NCBI GenBank assembly: GCA_047975265.1
Contig: JBKEDE010000023.1
Location: forward strand, 1 to 64,000
Direction: 5' to 3'
Origin: UJ101 sp047975265
GTDB lineage: Bacteria > Bacteroidota > Bacteroidia > Flavobacteriales > UJ101
DNA: 64,000 bases
Positions 1 to 7,946 of the stretch are shown piece after piece. Within the stretch, counting starts at the first letter, position 1. Every line of letters begins with the position of its first letter. Position numbers and translations under genes: made by a program. The notes beneath the pieces were generated by a model, which was not told where the DNA came from, searched no databases, and worked only from the letters and a program-made list of their open reading frames with translations.

Positions 1-317
1 TAACCTTTCGAGAATCCGTAACCGGCCCAAAGCATCACCAGCATAGGGTCTTCTTCCAGTTCATCAATGGTATGGGAACCGTTGTATTTACTCGCAAATG
101 CAGTGTCCGCAGTTTCATAATACGTCTCAAATTGTTTGGGATAGTTCTTACCCCATACTTCGTTTCGGGTGTCCATATCCCCTATTTCGGCTTTTGAGCC
201 TCCGGCAAATCGTGCTTCAGTATTCTTCTCTGTGATGTTGGAACCAAGCCAACCCACGAAGAAAGCAATTAATACTGTTGCAAAAAAGATGAGCCAATTT
301 CGTGTTGTTTTATTCAT
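1..317 (-). CDS. nrfA: Ammonia-forming cytochrome c nitrite reductase, N-terminal part (cut by window edge)
   Basis: The reverse complement from the ATG at 317 reads a signal anchor (starts MNKTTRNWLIFFATVLIAFF) followed by the segment KNYPKQFETYYETADTAF and then DELEEDPMLVMLWAGYGFSK. That pattern is characteristic of NrfA, the periplasmic pentahaem enzyme that reduces nitrite to ammonium with six electrons. Only about 105 residues are present and no haem motif falls inside this piece, so the identification rests on the N-terminal signature and on nrfH lying 30 bp upstream on the same strand. It is the last visible gene of the porin-nrfH-nrfA operon and should receive electrons from NrfH. Confidence 0.88.
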   Translation of the reverse strand, partial: MNKTTRNWLIFFATVLIAFFVGWLGSNITEKNTEARFAGGSKAEIGDMDTRNEVWGKNYPKQFETYYETADTAFASKYNGSHTIDELEEDPMLVMLWAGYGFSKG

Positions 318-347
318 TGTATTGTCTTTTTTCTGTTTTTTTATTTT

Positions 348-926
348 TTATTCTTTACGCATCCAGTCAGGTGTATTGTGATCTGGAGCATTGTCTTTAA
401 TCATTACGTCGATGGAGGACTGGCTTTTGCGTCTTCCATGTGGAACTTCCCGATGGCATTCCCAACATTGACGGTCTGTCCGGTGTACTTCCAAGTTTGC
501 TATCTTTCCTTCCCCTGCATTTTTTTGGTCTACAACCAAATTCTCATGACAACGGATACAATTTTCCTTTACAACTTTTTGTCCTGCTTCGTGCATTTTA
601 ATTGCCTGAGGTTGTAAGTTAAATGTAAACATATAGGCATGATACATCCCGTCTCGGGCTTTGAAAGCATACTTGTTAAAGACATTGTCATGGGGTACGT
701 GACAGTCGTTGCAAGTAGCCCGTTCTCTGTGAGAACTTGCGTGCCAGGTTGCATATTCCGTATTCATAACGTGGCAGTTAATACATGCTTTCGGATCGTC
801 TGAAAGGTAGGATGTAGCATTGGAAATTTTACCTATGTAAAGAGCTGTTCCTATAATGAATCCGAGTACAATAATTACGGGAATACGCCATCCGGGCGGA
901 GGTAATATTTTTTTTATGAAACTCAT
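348..926 (-). CDS. nrfH: NrfH-type tetrahaem membrane cytochrome, quinol dehydrogenase for NrfA
   Basis: A 192-residue protein of the NapC/NirT/NrfH family. One N-terminal membrane anchor (about residues 14-33) is followed by four CxxCH haem motifs: CINCH (48-52), CNDCH (72-76), CIRCH (123-127) and CWECH (154-158). NrfH takes electrons from menaquinol in the inner membrane and passes them to NrfA. Its start codon overlaps the stop of the upstream porin gene (TAATG), so translation is probably coupled; nrfA starts 30 bp downstream. Length and haem number match the family. Confidence 0.95.
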   Translation of the reverse strand: MSFIKKILPPPGWRIPVIIVLGFIIGTALYIGKISNATSYLSDDPKACINCHVMNTEYATWHASSHRERATCNDCHVPHDNVFNKYAFKARDGMYHAYMFTFNLQPQAIKMHEAGQKVVKENCIRCHENLVVDQKNAGEGKIANLEVHRTDRQCWECHREVPHGRRKSQSSIDVMIKDNAPDHNTPDWMRKE

Positions 927-2203
927 TAAAAGTCAATTTTTTTACTAAATACTCTCGGATTTACCGTAATCATAAAATAACCCCAATTATTGAAATCTGC
1001 CGGAATAGCTACGTTTTTCAATTGTTCCATTCCGGTTGATTCAAACATTTGAGAATAACCTGCTTGAAATTTAATGTATTTAGTATAGTTATATCCTGCT
1101 GTTAAATCTACTTCTGTTCCTAAATATGAATCTGAATTAGCTGACATGTCAGCCGGTGCAGAAAATGAATGAACCGCTCCTTTCACAAACCATTTGTTTT
1201 TTGCATAACCTACATTAGCATACAAATCCACTAAACCTACACTATTAATATGGTTTCCTACATAGAAATAATCCATAAAACCATTGAATTTATGGTTGGT
1301 ACCAAATAACGGATTAAACGATTTATTTTTACCTTGTTCGTTATAATCAGTACCGGATTGATATTCACCACCCGCTCCTACGGAAAAGTTATTTGCAAAT
1401 TTATATTGAGCATCCAATCCAATTAACCAAGCACTAATATCACGTTCCTGTAAATCTTCACCGGATTGATAATAAATATTTCCTGTTAGACCTAGACTAC
1501 CTTGATTGTACTTTAAATGAGTACCCCACGTTTGACGGTTTTTTGTACCTGATTTTTTAAGATTGGTTAAAAGATCTATACTTTGATAACCCGTGTTCAT
1601 TGCTAAAAAGGATGCTTTTAAATTTTGGAAATCTTTATGCACCCATAAATATTGCATACTTTTAAAATCAGTTCCTTCATACCAAGAACCATTTGCTAAA
1701 CCATTATCTGTTTGGTTAAAAGCAAAAGCCAAGTCTGCTTTCCAGCCGTTATTGTAGTTGGCTTTAATAATACCTGCGTCAAAAGAGCGTGCTTGCTGTG
1801 CCCAACCTACATTACCTACAATTCTATGATCGTCTAAAATAATTTCTTGACGTCCGAATTTAAAAGCGTATTTCTTACCGAGGTTAATTTTAGCCCAAGC
1901 CTGATGAATTCCGGTCATTTCTTTCCCAGCATTTACAGATGTATTGTTCATTGTGCCGGCTTCTTCTCCCCAAAGGCGAACATCTTGCAGACTAAAATAT
2001 ACTTGTACTTTGTCGTGCGTATATCCGATGTTTAATCGGGAACGTTGGTCAATTGTATTATCAGGGTCAGCATTTTCCGAAGCCAATGATTTATAACCGT
2101 GGTTATATTCATATCTCGGACGGATTTCCAAGTCAACATCAAATTGTTGAGCACCCAAAGCTGCAACGCCTAAAATGGCTAATAAAGTTATTTGTCTTTT
2201 CAT
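926..2203 (-). CDS. Outer-membrane beta-barrel porin (alginate-export-like family) leading the nrf operon
   Basis: A 425-residue protein with a signal peptide (residues 1-18, ending GAQ) and then alternating aromatic/hydrophilic beta strands typical of a barrel. Segments such as RSRLNIGYTHDKVQVYFSL, WGEEAG and KINLGKKYAFKFGRQEI match the alginate-export-like porin group, in which the substrate is often not alginate. It is first in the operon with nrfH (TAATG overlap) and nrfA, so a role in bringing nitrite or another small anion to the periplasmic reductase is a reasonable inference. Nothing in the sequence proves the substrate. Confidence 0.75.
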   Translation of the reverse strand: MKRQITLLAILGVAALGAQQFDVDLEIRPRYEYNHGYKSLASENADPDNTIDQRSRLNIGYTHDKVQVYFSLQDVRLWGEEAGTMNNTSVNAGKEMTGIHQAWAKINLGKKYAFKFGRQEIILDDHRIVGNVGWAQQARSFDAGIIKANYNNGWKADLAFAFNQTDNGLANGSWYEGTDFKSMQYLWVHKDFQNLKASFLAMNTGYQSIDLLTNLKKSGTKNRQTWGTHLKYNQGSLGLTGNIYYQSGEDLQERDISAWLIGLDAQYKFANNFSVGAGGEYQSGTDYNEQGKNKSFNPLFGTNHKFNGFMDYFYVGNHINSVGLVDLYANVGYAKNKWFVKGAVHSFSAPADMSANSDSYLGTEVDLTAGYNYTKYIKFQAGYSQMFESTGMEQLKNVAIPADFNNWGYFMITVNPRVFSKKIDF

Positions 2204-2242
2204 ATTATATCAGTTTTACATCTTAAAAGATAATTATTATAC

Positions 2243-2250
2243 CAAATTTA
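2243..2250 (-). promoter_or_regulatory. Putative -7 element of the porin-nrfHA operon
   Basis: The minus strand reads TAAATTTG, an exact match to the Bacteroidota -7 consensus TAnnTTTG, about 40 bases before the porin ATG. No clear -33 TTTG is present at the right spacing; a palindrome occupies that region instead, which suggests an activator-dependent promoter. Confidence 0.5.
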
Positions 2251-2272
2251 CAGATTAATAGTGCTGTAGAAC

Positions 2273-2286
2273 ATGATGTAGATCAT
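2273..2286. promoter_or_regulatory. FNR/CRP-type palindrome, promoter-proximal
   Basis: The sequence ATGATGTAGATCAT is a TGAT-N4-ATCA palindrome with symmetric A/T flanks, one position off each half of the FNR consensus TTGAT-N4-ATCAA. Its centre (2279.5) lies about 42 bases upstream of the start point expected from the TAAATTTG box, which is where a class II activator binds. Anaerobic control of nitrite ammonification by Crp/Fnr regulators is well established in other bacteria. Confidence 0.6.
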
Positions 2287-2366
2287 TTTTTAAAAGTTTA
2301 AAATCAATCTAAAATAATCCTTAAAATCCTGATGTACAGTTGTTTTTCAGTAAATGAACACGATTC

Positions 2367-2380
2367 ATGATTAATATCAT
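2367..2380. promoter_or_regulatory. Second FNR/CRP-type palindrome
   Basis: ATGATTAATATCAT again has the form ATGAT-N4-ATCAT. It lies 94 bp (about nine helical turns) from the promoter-proximal site, in the same gap between the nadB stop and the porin start. Confidence 0.55.
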
Positions 2381-2441
2381 ATTCATTTTAGAGCTTTAAC
2401 GGATTGAAAAATGCTTGATAAAATACAAACTTTACCTAAAA

Positions 2442-4007
2442 TCAAGCTAAATCTTTATTAAAGAAAGCACCTTTGTTTTTTTTCTGTGCCTTTGATTGCT
2501 CAACAATCAGGCAGGCAACTGAAATCATATTTCGGAGTTCAGCTAATTGAGGAGTTAAAATAGAAATGTCGTATAATTCTTTTACCGATTTAAAAATATC
2601 ATCTACTTTTTTTGAAGCCAATTCTAACCGTTGATGTGTACGGACAATACCAACTAAATCCATCATCAGAGTACGCAACTCTTTTTTAATATAATGAATT
2701 AAAACCATTTCCTCCGGAAGTATCATTCCTTCTTGATTCCAATGCGGAATTTTTTTAATGGCTTCATCATTTTTAATGCTTGGAATGGTTTCAAGTGTTT
2801 TTTGTGCTGCTCGATGGCTGTAAACAAGCCCTTCGAGTAAAGAATTTGAAGCCAGCCGGTTCGCTCCATGAAGCCCTGAGCAAGTTACTTCTCCAATAGC
2901 CAGTAAATTTTCTAAAGAAGTTCGTCCAAATTCATCAATTTCAATTCCTCCACACATATAATGTGCTGCAGGAACAACCGGAATTAAATCTTTAAAGCAA
3001 TCAATTCCAATAGACAAACATTTTTTATAGATATTAGGAAAATGCTCTAAAAAAGCTTCTTTTGATAAATCACGGCAATCTAAACACACATAATCATCTC
3101 CATTAACTTTTAATTCGTTATCAATGGCACGGGCTACAATATCTCTTGAAGCCAATTCTTCACGGGGATCGTATTTGTGCATAAATTTTTCTCCTCGCTG
3201 TGTTTTTAATTTAGCTCCAAAACCGCGAACGGCTTCCGAAATTAAAAAAGCCGGATTTGACACGCCGTATAACGCTGTTGGATGAAATTGATAAAACTGC
3301 ATGTTTTTCACACGTACTTTTGCTCGATACGCCAATCCAATACCATCTCCTGTTGCTACCAAAGGATTGGTTGTATATTGATAAACCTGTCCTGCACCAC
3401 CCATTGCCATCGTAACTATTTTTGCAATAAACGTTTTGATTTCTTTGGTTTTTGTATCCAAAGCATAAATTCCAAAACAAGTTACACCATCATCTAAATT
3501 AGATTCCGGAATGTGATGTTCGGTGATTAAATCAATAGCATAATGGTATTCAAAAACGTGAATATTAGGGTATTGCTCTATTTTTTTGAGTAGGGTTTTT
3601 TCAATTTCAAAACCAGTAATATCTTTATGATGTGCTACACGAAATTCTGTATGCCCTCCTTCCTTTCCCAAATTATATGATCCATCATCGTTTTTATCAA
3701 ATTGTCCTCCCCAAGCTACTAATTCTTGGAAACGCTCGGGAGCCTCTTCTACAACAAACTTCACCACTTTTTCATCACACAAGCCGTCTCCTGCAGTTAA
3801 AGTATCTTGAATATGTTTTTCAAAAGAATCCTTCTCATTATTTAACACGATCGAAATACCGCCTTGTGCGTATTTGGTGTTGGATTCCATTGCTTCATTT
3901 TTGGTAATAATGTGAATCGTTGTTTGGGGTGATTTTTCTGCTATCTTAATGGCGTAGGTTAATCCGGATACACCTGAGCCAATAATTAAAACATCTGATT
4001 GTATCAT
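2442..4007 (-). CDS. nadB: L-aspartate oxidase, first step of NAD synthesis
   Basis: A 521-residue flavoprotein that oxidises L-aspartate to iminoaspartate, the substrate of NadA in quinolinate synthesis. The N-terminus has the FAD-binding motif VLIIGSGVSGLTYAIKIAE. Further family signatures are KYAQGGISIV near residue 47, QFHPTALYG, SEAVRGFGAKL and HYMCGGIEID, and the C-terminal helical domain of the succinate dehydrogenase/fumarate reductase superfamily is present. Length is normal. No nadA or nadC lies beside it in this window. A TAAATTTC box at 4027-4034 on the minus strand could be its -7 element. Confidence 0.95.
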   Translation of the reverse strand: MIQSDVLIIGSGVSGLTYAIKIAEKSPQTTIHIITKNEAMESNTKYAQGGISIVLNNEKDSFEKHIQDTLTAGDGLCDEKVVKFVVEEAPERFQELVAWGGQFDKNDDGSYNLGKEGGHTEFRVAHHKDITGFEIEKTLLKKIEQYPNIHVFEYHYAIDLITEHHIPESNLDDGVTCFGIYALDTKTKEIKTFIAKIVTMAMGGAGQVYQYTTNPLVATGDGIGLAYRAKVRVKNMQFYQFHPTALYGVSNPAFLISEAVRGFGAKLKTQRGEKFMHKYDPREELASRDIVARAIDNELKVNGDDYVCLDCRDLSKEAFLEHFPNIYKKCLSIGIDCFKDLIPVVPAAHYMCGGIEIDEFGRTSLENLLAIGEVTCSGLHGANRLASNSLLEGLVYSHRAAQKTLETIPSIKNDEAIKKIPHWNQEGMILPEEMVLIHYIKKELRTLMMDLVGIVRTHQRLELASKKVDDIFKSVKELYDISILTPQLAELRNMISVACLIVEQSKAQKKNKGAFFNKDLA

Positions 4008-4081
4008 GTTTAATAGTTTTGAGCGGGAAATTTACAAAAAACTTTTAATTGAAACATTTAAAGTAGATTTTTTAGAAAAAG

Positions 4082-4960
4082 TCAAGACGATTTTTGTGAA
4101 AAAACTTCCAATAAAACAACGGCTGAGATGATAATTACAGCACCTACAATTTGCCAAAATTCTAAAACTGTTCCAAAAATAAAAAATTGCAACACGGCTA
4201 CCATAACGGAAAACATCATGCTCATCATAGAAAGATAGCTTGCTGATTTTATTTCTAACGTTTTATATAAAAACAGAAATAGCAAAAAAACAAAAATACC
4301 ACCTAAAATTCCCCATTCGATGTGTGTTGTTTGGAATATATTTTCATCCGATAAAAAAGCAATACTAAACAAAATTATACCACCGGCAGTACTCCTGAAA
4401 AAAGCCATATATTCCGGAGCATTTCTCATATTAATCGTTTTTGACAGCACACTAACCGATCCAAAACACGCAGCAGCAATTACTGTATAAGTATCTTCTT
4501 TTTTGGGTGTAATAAACGATCCATTCGTACTGATTAGATAAGCACCCAACAGCAACAATACACCCAGAAGAACTCTTGGAATACTGAATGTTTGTTGTTT
4601 TAATATAATTTCTAAAGATATAGCAAAAATAATAGATATTTTAATTAGAAAAGCATAATTAACCGGTGATTTTTCAATTCCCTGCAATCCAAAATAATTT
4701 CCTATTCCATTTGCCAATACTCCGAAAAAAAGCATCCAAACAATATCTTTGTGTGTAATTTTTAAAGAAGATGTGTGCGTGTTGTTTTCAAACAAAATAT
4801 ACAGCCCAAACAAAACGGTTGCTGTTAATAAAGTTTGCCCGCCATATACAAATGCATTTACTTTTAATACGGAGATGGAATATCCAGCAACCACTACATT
4901 CAATGCCCAAGACAGCGACATTAGAAAAACATAAAAAAATCCTCTCTGATTTAGTGTCAT
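4082..4960 (-). CDS. EamA/DMT-superfamily inner-membrane transporter
   Basis: About 292 residues with roughly ten hydrophobic segments in two repeats, the layout of EamA (drug/metabolite) transporters. I place the start at the ATG at 4960 (protein begins MTLNQRGFFYVF) rather than at a TTG seven codons upstream, because that choice removes a clash with the upstream gene, whose TGA stop is at 4965-4967, leaving a 4-bp gap and a normal operon junction. Substrate unknown; relatives export metabolites or amino acids. Confidence 0.8.
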   Translation of the reverse strand: MTLNQRGFFYVFLMSLSWALNVVVAGYSISVLKVNAFVYGGQTLLTATVLFGLYILFENNTHTSSLKITHKDIVWMLFFGVLANGIGNYFGLQGIEKSPVNYAFLIKISIIFAISLEIILKQQTFSIPRVLLGVLLLLGAYLISTNGSFITPKKEDTYTVIAAACFGSVSVLSKTINMRNAPEYMAFFRSTAGGIILFSIAFLSDENIFQTTHIEWGILGGIFVFLLFLFLYKTLEIKSASYLSMMSMMFSVMVAVLQFFIFGTVLEFWQIVGAVIIISAVVLLEVFSQKSS

Positions 4961-4964
4961 CCAA

Positions 4965-5372
4965 TCAATTTGAAACTTCAAAAAATTGTCCTTGAGAAGT
5001 TATATTGTATTGTATAAGCCCTCTACAACTAATTCCTTTTGTGGGGTACCCTCCCGATAAGAAAAACTCTTCTCCTGAATCACTTACTAAACATAACTTA
5101 TCGTTAGAAAGTGTTAAACGAGCATTTATTTCTGTTGTACATTTGTCAGGATCCTGCATATCATACGCTCTGAAAGTTGTTCCTGCCTGATATACAACAA
5201 TTCCGCTAATTCCTCCTGAAGTTGTAATGACAGAAGCTCCTGTGTTTTGGACAGCCTTGCTTACCACAGGATCCGGAAGACAGCCTAAGCGTCCGCAACG
5301 TCCATCCTCGTTACTACAACTTGCTAAAAGCAAATAAGTTGAAAATCCAACAACAACAATTATTTTTTTCAT
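4965..5372 (-). CDS. Small predicted lipoprotein, function unknown
   Basis: Starts at the ATG at 5372 (MKKIIVVVGFSTYLLLASCSNE) and gives about 135 residues. The hydrophobic stretch ends in a lipobox-like LLASC, so it should be a lipoprotein. The mature part is cysteine-rich near the N-terminus (CGRLGC) and beta-rich, with DKLCLVSDSGEEFFLSGGYP towards the end. I do not recognise a family. It is immediately upstream of the EamA transporter on the same strand and probably shares its transcript. A TATATTTG box at 5393-5400 on the minus strand may be its promoter. Confidence 0.7.
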   Translation of the reverse strand: MKKIIVVVGFSTYLLLASCSNEDGRCGRLGCLPDPVVSKAVQNTGASVITTSGGISGIVVYQAGTTFRAYDMQDPDKCTTEINARLTLSNDKLCLVSDSGEEFFLSGGYPTKGISCRGLIQYNITSQGQFFEVSN

Positions 5373-5392
5373 TTTATGATTTTTAACAATCA

Positions 5393-5400
5393 CAAATATA
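5393..5400 (-). promoter_or_regulatory. Putative -7 element for the small lipoprotein gene
   Basis: Minus strand TATATTTG, an exact TAnnTTTG match 21 bases from the ATG. The -33 region is not clear. Confidence 0.4.
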
Positions 5401-5421
5401 CGGGGTTTGATTTTAATTTTG

Positions 5422-5429
5422 TATATTTG
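5422..5429 (+). promoter_or_regulatory. greA: Putative -7 element for greA
   Basis: TATATTTG on the plus strand, exact TAnnTTTG match about 80 bases before greA, divergent from the lipoprotein promoter. Confidence 0.4.
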
Positions 5430-5511
5430 CCTTGTATTAATAATTATTAAAACCATAATTCCGATAAATTTTTGTCGGGGTTATTTTTTTATTTTTTAAA
5501 AATCATGTCTT

Positions 5512-5988
5512 ATGGCAACACAATACATCACCCAAGAAGGATTGGACAGTTTAAGAGCAGAATTGCATCAACTGGAAACCATTGAACGACCTAAAGTTTC
5601 ACAGCAAATAGCGGAAGCTCGTGATAAAGGCGATTTATCAGAAAATGCAGAATACGATGTCGCAAAAGAAGCCCAGGGTCTTTTAGAAATGAAAATTTCT
5701 AAACTAAAAGATGTTATTGCTTCATCACGTGTGATTAATAATGATTTGATTGACACGTCTAAAGTTTCTATTTTAACCAAAGTTTCTTTAAAGAATCTAA
5801 CGAATAATTCTAAAATAACCTATTCATTGGTTCCGGATAGTGAAGCAGATTTAAAATTGATGAAAATATCGATAAATACACCTATTGCTAAGGGTTTATT
5901 AGGAAAAAAGGAGGGTGAAGTAGCTGAAATTACGTTACCTAACGGAAATAGGTTAGAATTAGAAATCTTATCCATTGAAAAAGTATAA
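5512..5988 (+). CDS. greA: Transcription elongation factor GreA
   Basis: 158 residues, the normal GreA length. The N-terminal antiparallel coiled coil (residues 1-75) carries the conserved ERPKVSQQIAEARDKGDLSENAEYD segment, in which acidic residues of the DLSENAEY tip stimulate RNA polymerase transcript cleavage. The C-terminal FKBP-like domain follows (YSLVPDSEAD, SINTPIAKGLLGKKEG). GreA rescues backtracked RNA polymerase. The HIT gene starts directly after its TAA stop, so the two are co-transcribed. Confidence 0.96.
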   Translation: MATQYITQEGLDSLRAELHQLETIERPKVSQQIAEARDKGDLSENAEYDVAKEAQGLLEMKISKLKDVIASSRVINNDLIDTSKVSILTKVSLKNLTNNSKITYSLVPDSEADLKLMKISINTPIAKGLLGKKEGEVAEITLPNGNRLELEILSIEKV

Positions 5989-6384
5989 ATGATGGCTTCT
6001 GTTTTTACCAAAATTATTAACCGCGAAATTCCGGCAACTCTTATTGCTGAAGATGAAAACCATTTGGCTTTTTTGGATATTATGCCTTTAAGTAAAGGAC
6101 ATACCTTGTGTATTCCTAAGAAAGAAGTTGATAAATTATTTGATCTGCCTCAAGAAGAATATAATGCTTTAATGAATTTTACATACATGGTTTCAAAAGC
6201 ATTGGAAAAAACCATTCCCTGCAAACGTGTAGGAATGGCTGTGCTGGGTTTGGAAGTTCCACATGCTCATATCCATTTGGTTCCTTTACAATCAGAAAAT
6301 GATCTGAATTTTTCTAATCAACGCCTAAAGTTCACTTCCGAAGAAATTTTGAAAATTCAAAAAGATATTCAAGCACAATTGTAA
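5989..6384 (+). CDS. HIT-family nucleotide-binding hydrolase
   Basis: 131 residues with the histidine triad HAHIHLVPL near residue 104-112 and the upstream FLDIMPLSKGHTLCIPKKE region of the Hint/HIT family. Such proteins hydrolyse nucleoside phosphoramidates or adenylylated compounds. The start is the ATG immediately after the greA stop; a second ATG follows at once, so the exact first residue is uncertain by one codon. Confidence 0.92.
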   Translation: MMASVFTKIINREIPATLIAEDENHLAFLDIMPLSKGHTLCIPKKEVDKLFDLPQEEYNALMNFTYMVSKALEKTIPCKRVGMAVLGLEVPHAHIHLVPLQSENDLNFSNQRLKFTSEEILKIQKDIQAQL

Positions 6385-6412
6385 AATAAGCCTTTCTGTA
6401 GAAAGGCTTATT
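6385..6412. terminator. Bidirectional hairpin terminator between HIT and the DUF4097-like gene
   Basis: A perfect 13-bp stem (AATAAGCCTTTCT paired with AGAAAGGCTTATT) with a 2-nt apex, between convergent genes ending at 6384 and 6445. Confidence 0.75.
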
Positions 6413-6444
6413 CATTATTAACTCAAAAAAAACGTATCGAAAAA

Positions 6445-7344
6445 TTATTCTCTACGGATATAAATGTCTCCGGCGGTGGTTTTTAATTGAATTATTTTCC
6501 CTCCTCCGTTGTAATCGGCTTTGTATTTTTGTGGCATCATTTTAATATTTTGCTCATCTTTTGCTGTTAAATCTAAATTGGTTAGGATTTCACCTGATAA
6601 AGATTCCAAATCAAAAGTGATATTTTCTTTTGACGGAATGCTTACATCAACAAAACCGTTTGTGCTGATTAAGGAAACCACAGCGTCTTTTTTTAAACGA
6701 TTAAAACGAGCTTCTATATCGCCCAACAGAGTATTTACCAATGTTGAATTCGAAATATTTTCCAGTATAATATCTTGGTTTAGAGAAGTTAATTCAATTT
6801 CTCCTTTAAAATTTTTTATTTTGAATAAGGTGTCCTTTCCTAATATAAAAGGCGATACATTTTTATTTTTCTTAACCACAATTTTCATGGTATTCGGAAC
6901 TTTAATTTCAAATCGAGATTTTTTCAAATCGATAAACATTGTTTGGTAGAAGTTTTTTTCATTGGAAGAAGTATTGGTCAAAACGGCTTTTTTTCCTTCT
7001 TCTTTTAAGATGGTCTGATTATTAAAATCCGAATCTTTTTTTAAGGGTTTCAACCCTTTTCTCCTTTTCTCTTTCTCTTTGGAAGATTTTGAATTATAAA
7101 ATAATAGAATACTGTCTTTATGATCTTTAGTATCTAAATAAAACCCTTGATTTTTTGTGTCGGTGTTTTCAACAATTTCTTTTACTTGTATTTCATTTCC
7201 ATCATAGCCTTCTATTAAAATATTGGATGACAATACATTCACTTCAAAAACGTTGGCTTTTGTTCTTAACGTATAATTTTTTATTTCCTGTGCCGGAATG
7301 TTTACGAAAATTACGGTACATAATGTGATGAATAGGGTTTTCAT
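6445..7344 (-). CDS. Secreted DUF4097-like beta-repeat protein in ECF operon
   Basis: 299 residues with a signal peptide (residues 1-18, MKTLFITLCTVIFVNIPAQ). The mature part is a series of short beta repeats (ANVFEVNVLSSNILIEGYDG, FKGEIELTSLNQDIILENIS, TNGFVDVSIPS, TTAGDIYIRRE), the look of DUF4097 putative adhesin-like beta helices. It is the last gene of a three-gene operon after an ECF sigma factor and a HEAT-repeat membrane protein (8 bp upstream), so it is probably the envelope-exposed member of a sensing system. Function unknown. Confidence 0.7.
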   Translation of the reverse strand: MKTLFITLCTVIFVNIPAQEIKNYTLRTKANVFEVNVLSSNILIEGYDGNEIQVKEIVENTDTKNQGFYLDTKDHKDSILLFYNSKSSKEKEKRRKGLKPLKKDSDFNNQTILKEEGKKAVLTNTSSNEKNFYQTMFIDLKKSRFEIKVPNTMKIVVKKNKNVSPFILGKDTLFKIKNFKGEIELTSLNQDIILENISNSTLVNTLLGDIEARFNRLKKDAVVSLISTNGFVDVSIPSKENITFDLESLSGEILTNLDLTAKDEQNIKMMPQKYKADYNGGGKIIQLKTTAGDIYIRRE

Positions 7345-7352
7345 TTTTTTCT

Positions 7353-7946
7353 TTATTTAAGTTGATTATAGGTGTATAAAGCACTTTCTTTAACATAGTC
7401 AATGGTTTTTCGGTCATTAATGACTTTTTGTAATGATGGTTTTGCCCGTTTTTCTCTTAACTCAGAAATGGCTTTTATCAATTCGATTTGTATAATCGGC
7501 TCTTCTTCTTTTTCTAATGCTTTGATGAGTGCCTTTCTTACTTTTTCATTATCAGGAAAGGCTTTTAAGGCATCAATGGTAGCAATTTTTACATTGTTAT
7601 TTTCATCTTTATATAGCAATTCAATTAATTTATCAATAAATTGATCATCTTCTGTTTGTAATTCTTGATATTTATAAACGCCTTTTAATCGATCCATAGA
7701 AGAATTTTCATTACTCATAGCCAGCAAAATATTTTTTTCTATTGTATTCTTTTGAAAAACCATTGTTAAAACCAGCAATAATATCAAAGAAGCTACTATT
7801 CCACTCATCCAAATAATTCGTTTCTTTCTATTAAATGTTTGAGGAAATTCTTTATCTAAAAGAGCTTCAAAATCCTTGTCTAAATCCGTTGGAATATCAG
7901 GCTCAAACTGCTTTTTATATTTCTTTATGTAATTTTCTATATTCAT
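7353..7946 (-). CDS. HEAT-repeat single-pass membrane protein, probable anti-sigma partner
   Basis: 197 residues: a cytoplasmic N-terminal stretch (about 1-44), one transmembrane helix (about 45-64, IIWMSGIVASLILLLVLTMVF) and a C-terminal helical region with HEAT-like repeats (ATIDALKAFPDNEKVRKALIKAL, PIIQIELIKAISELREKRAKPSL). The gene overlaps the end of the ECF sigma gene by 32 bp, the usual position and topology for an anti-sigma factor. No zinc-finger anti-sigma motif is visible, so the role is inferred from position. Confidence 0.65.
   Translation of the reverse strand: MNIENYIKKYKKQFEPDIPTDLDKDFEALLDKEFPQTFNRKKRIIWMSGIVASLILLLVLTMVFQKNTIEKNILLAMSNENSSMDRLKGVYKYQELQTEDDQFIDKLIELLYKDENNNVKIATIDALKAFPDNEKVRKALIKALEKEEEPIIQIELIKAISELREKRAKPSLQKVINDRKTIDYVKESALYTYNQLK

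Noticed and set aside
4960..4981. EamA transporter start at TTG 4981
   Set aside because: It would overlap the upstream lipoprotein gene by 17 bp, while the ATG at 4960 leaves a normal 4-bp gap and keeps the first helix.
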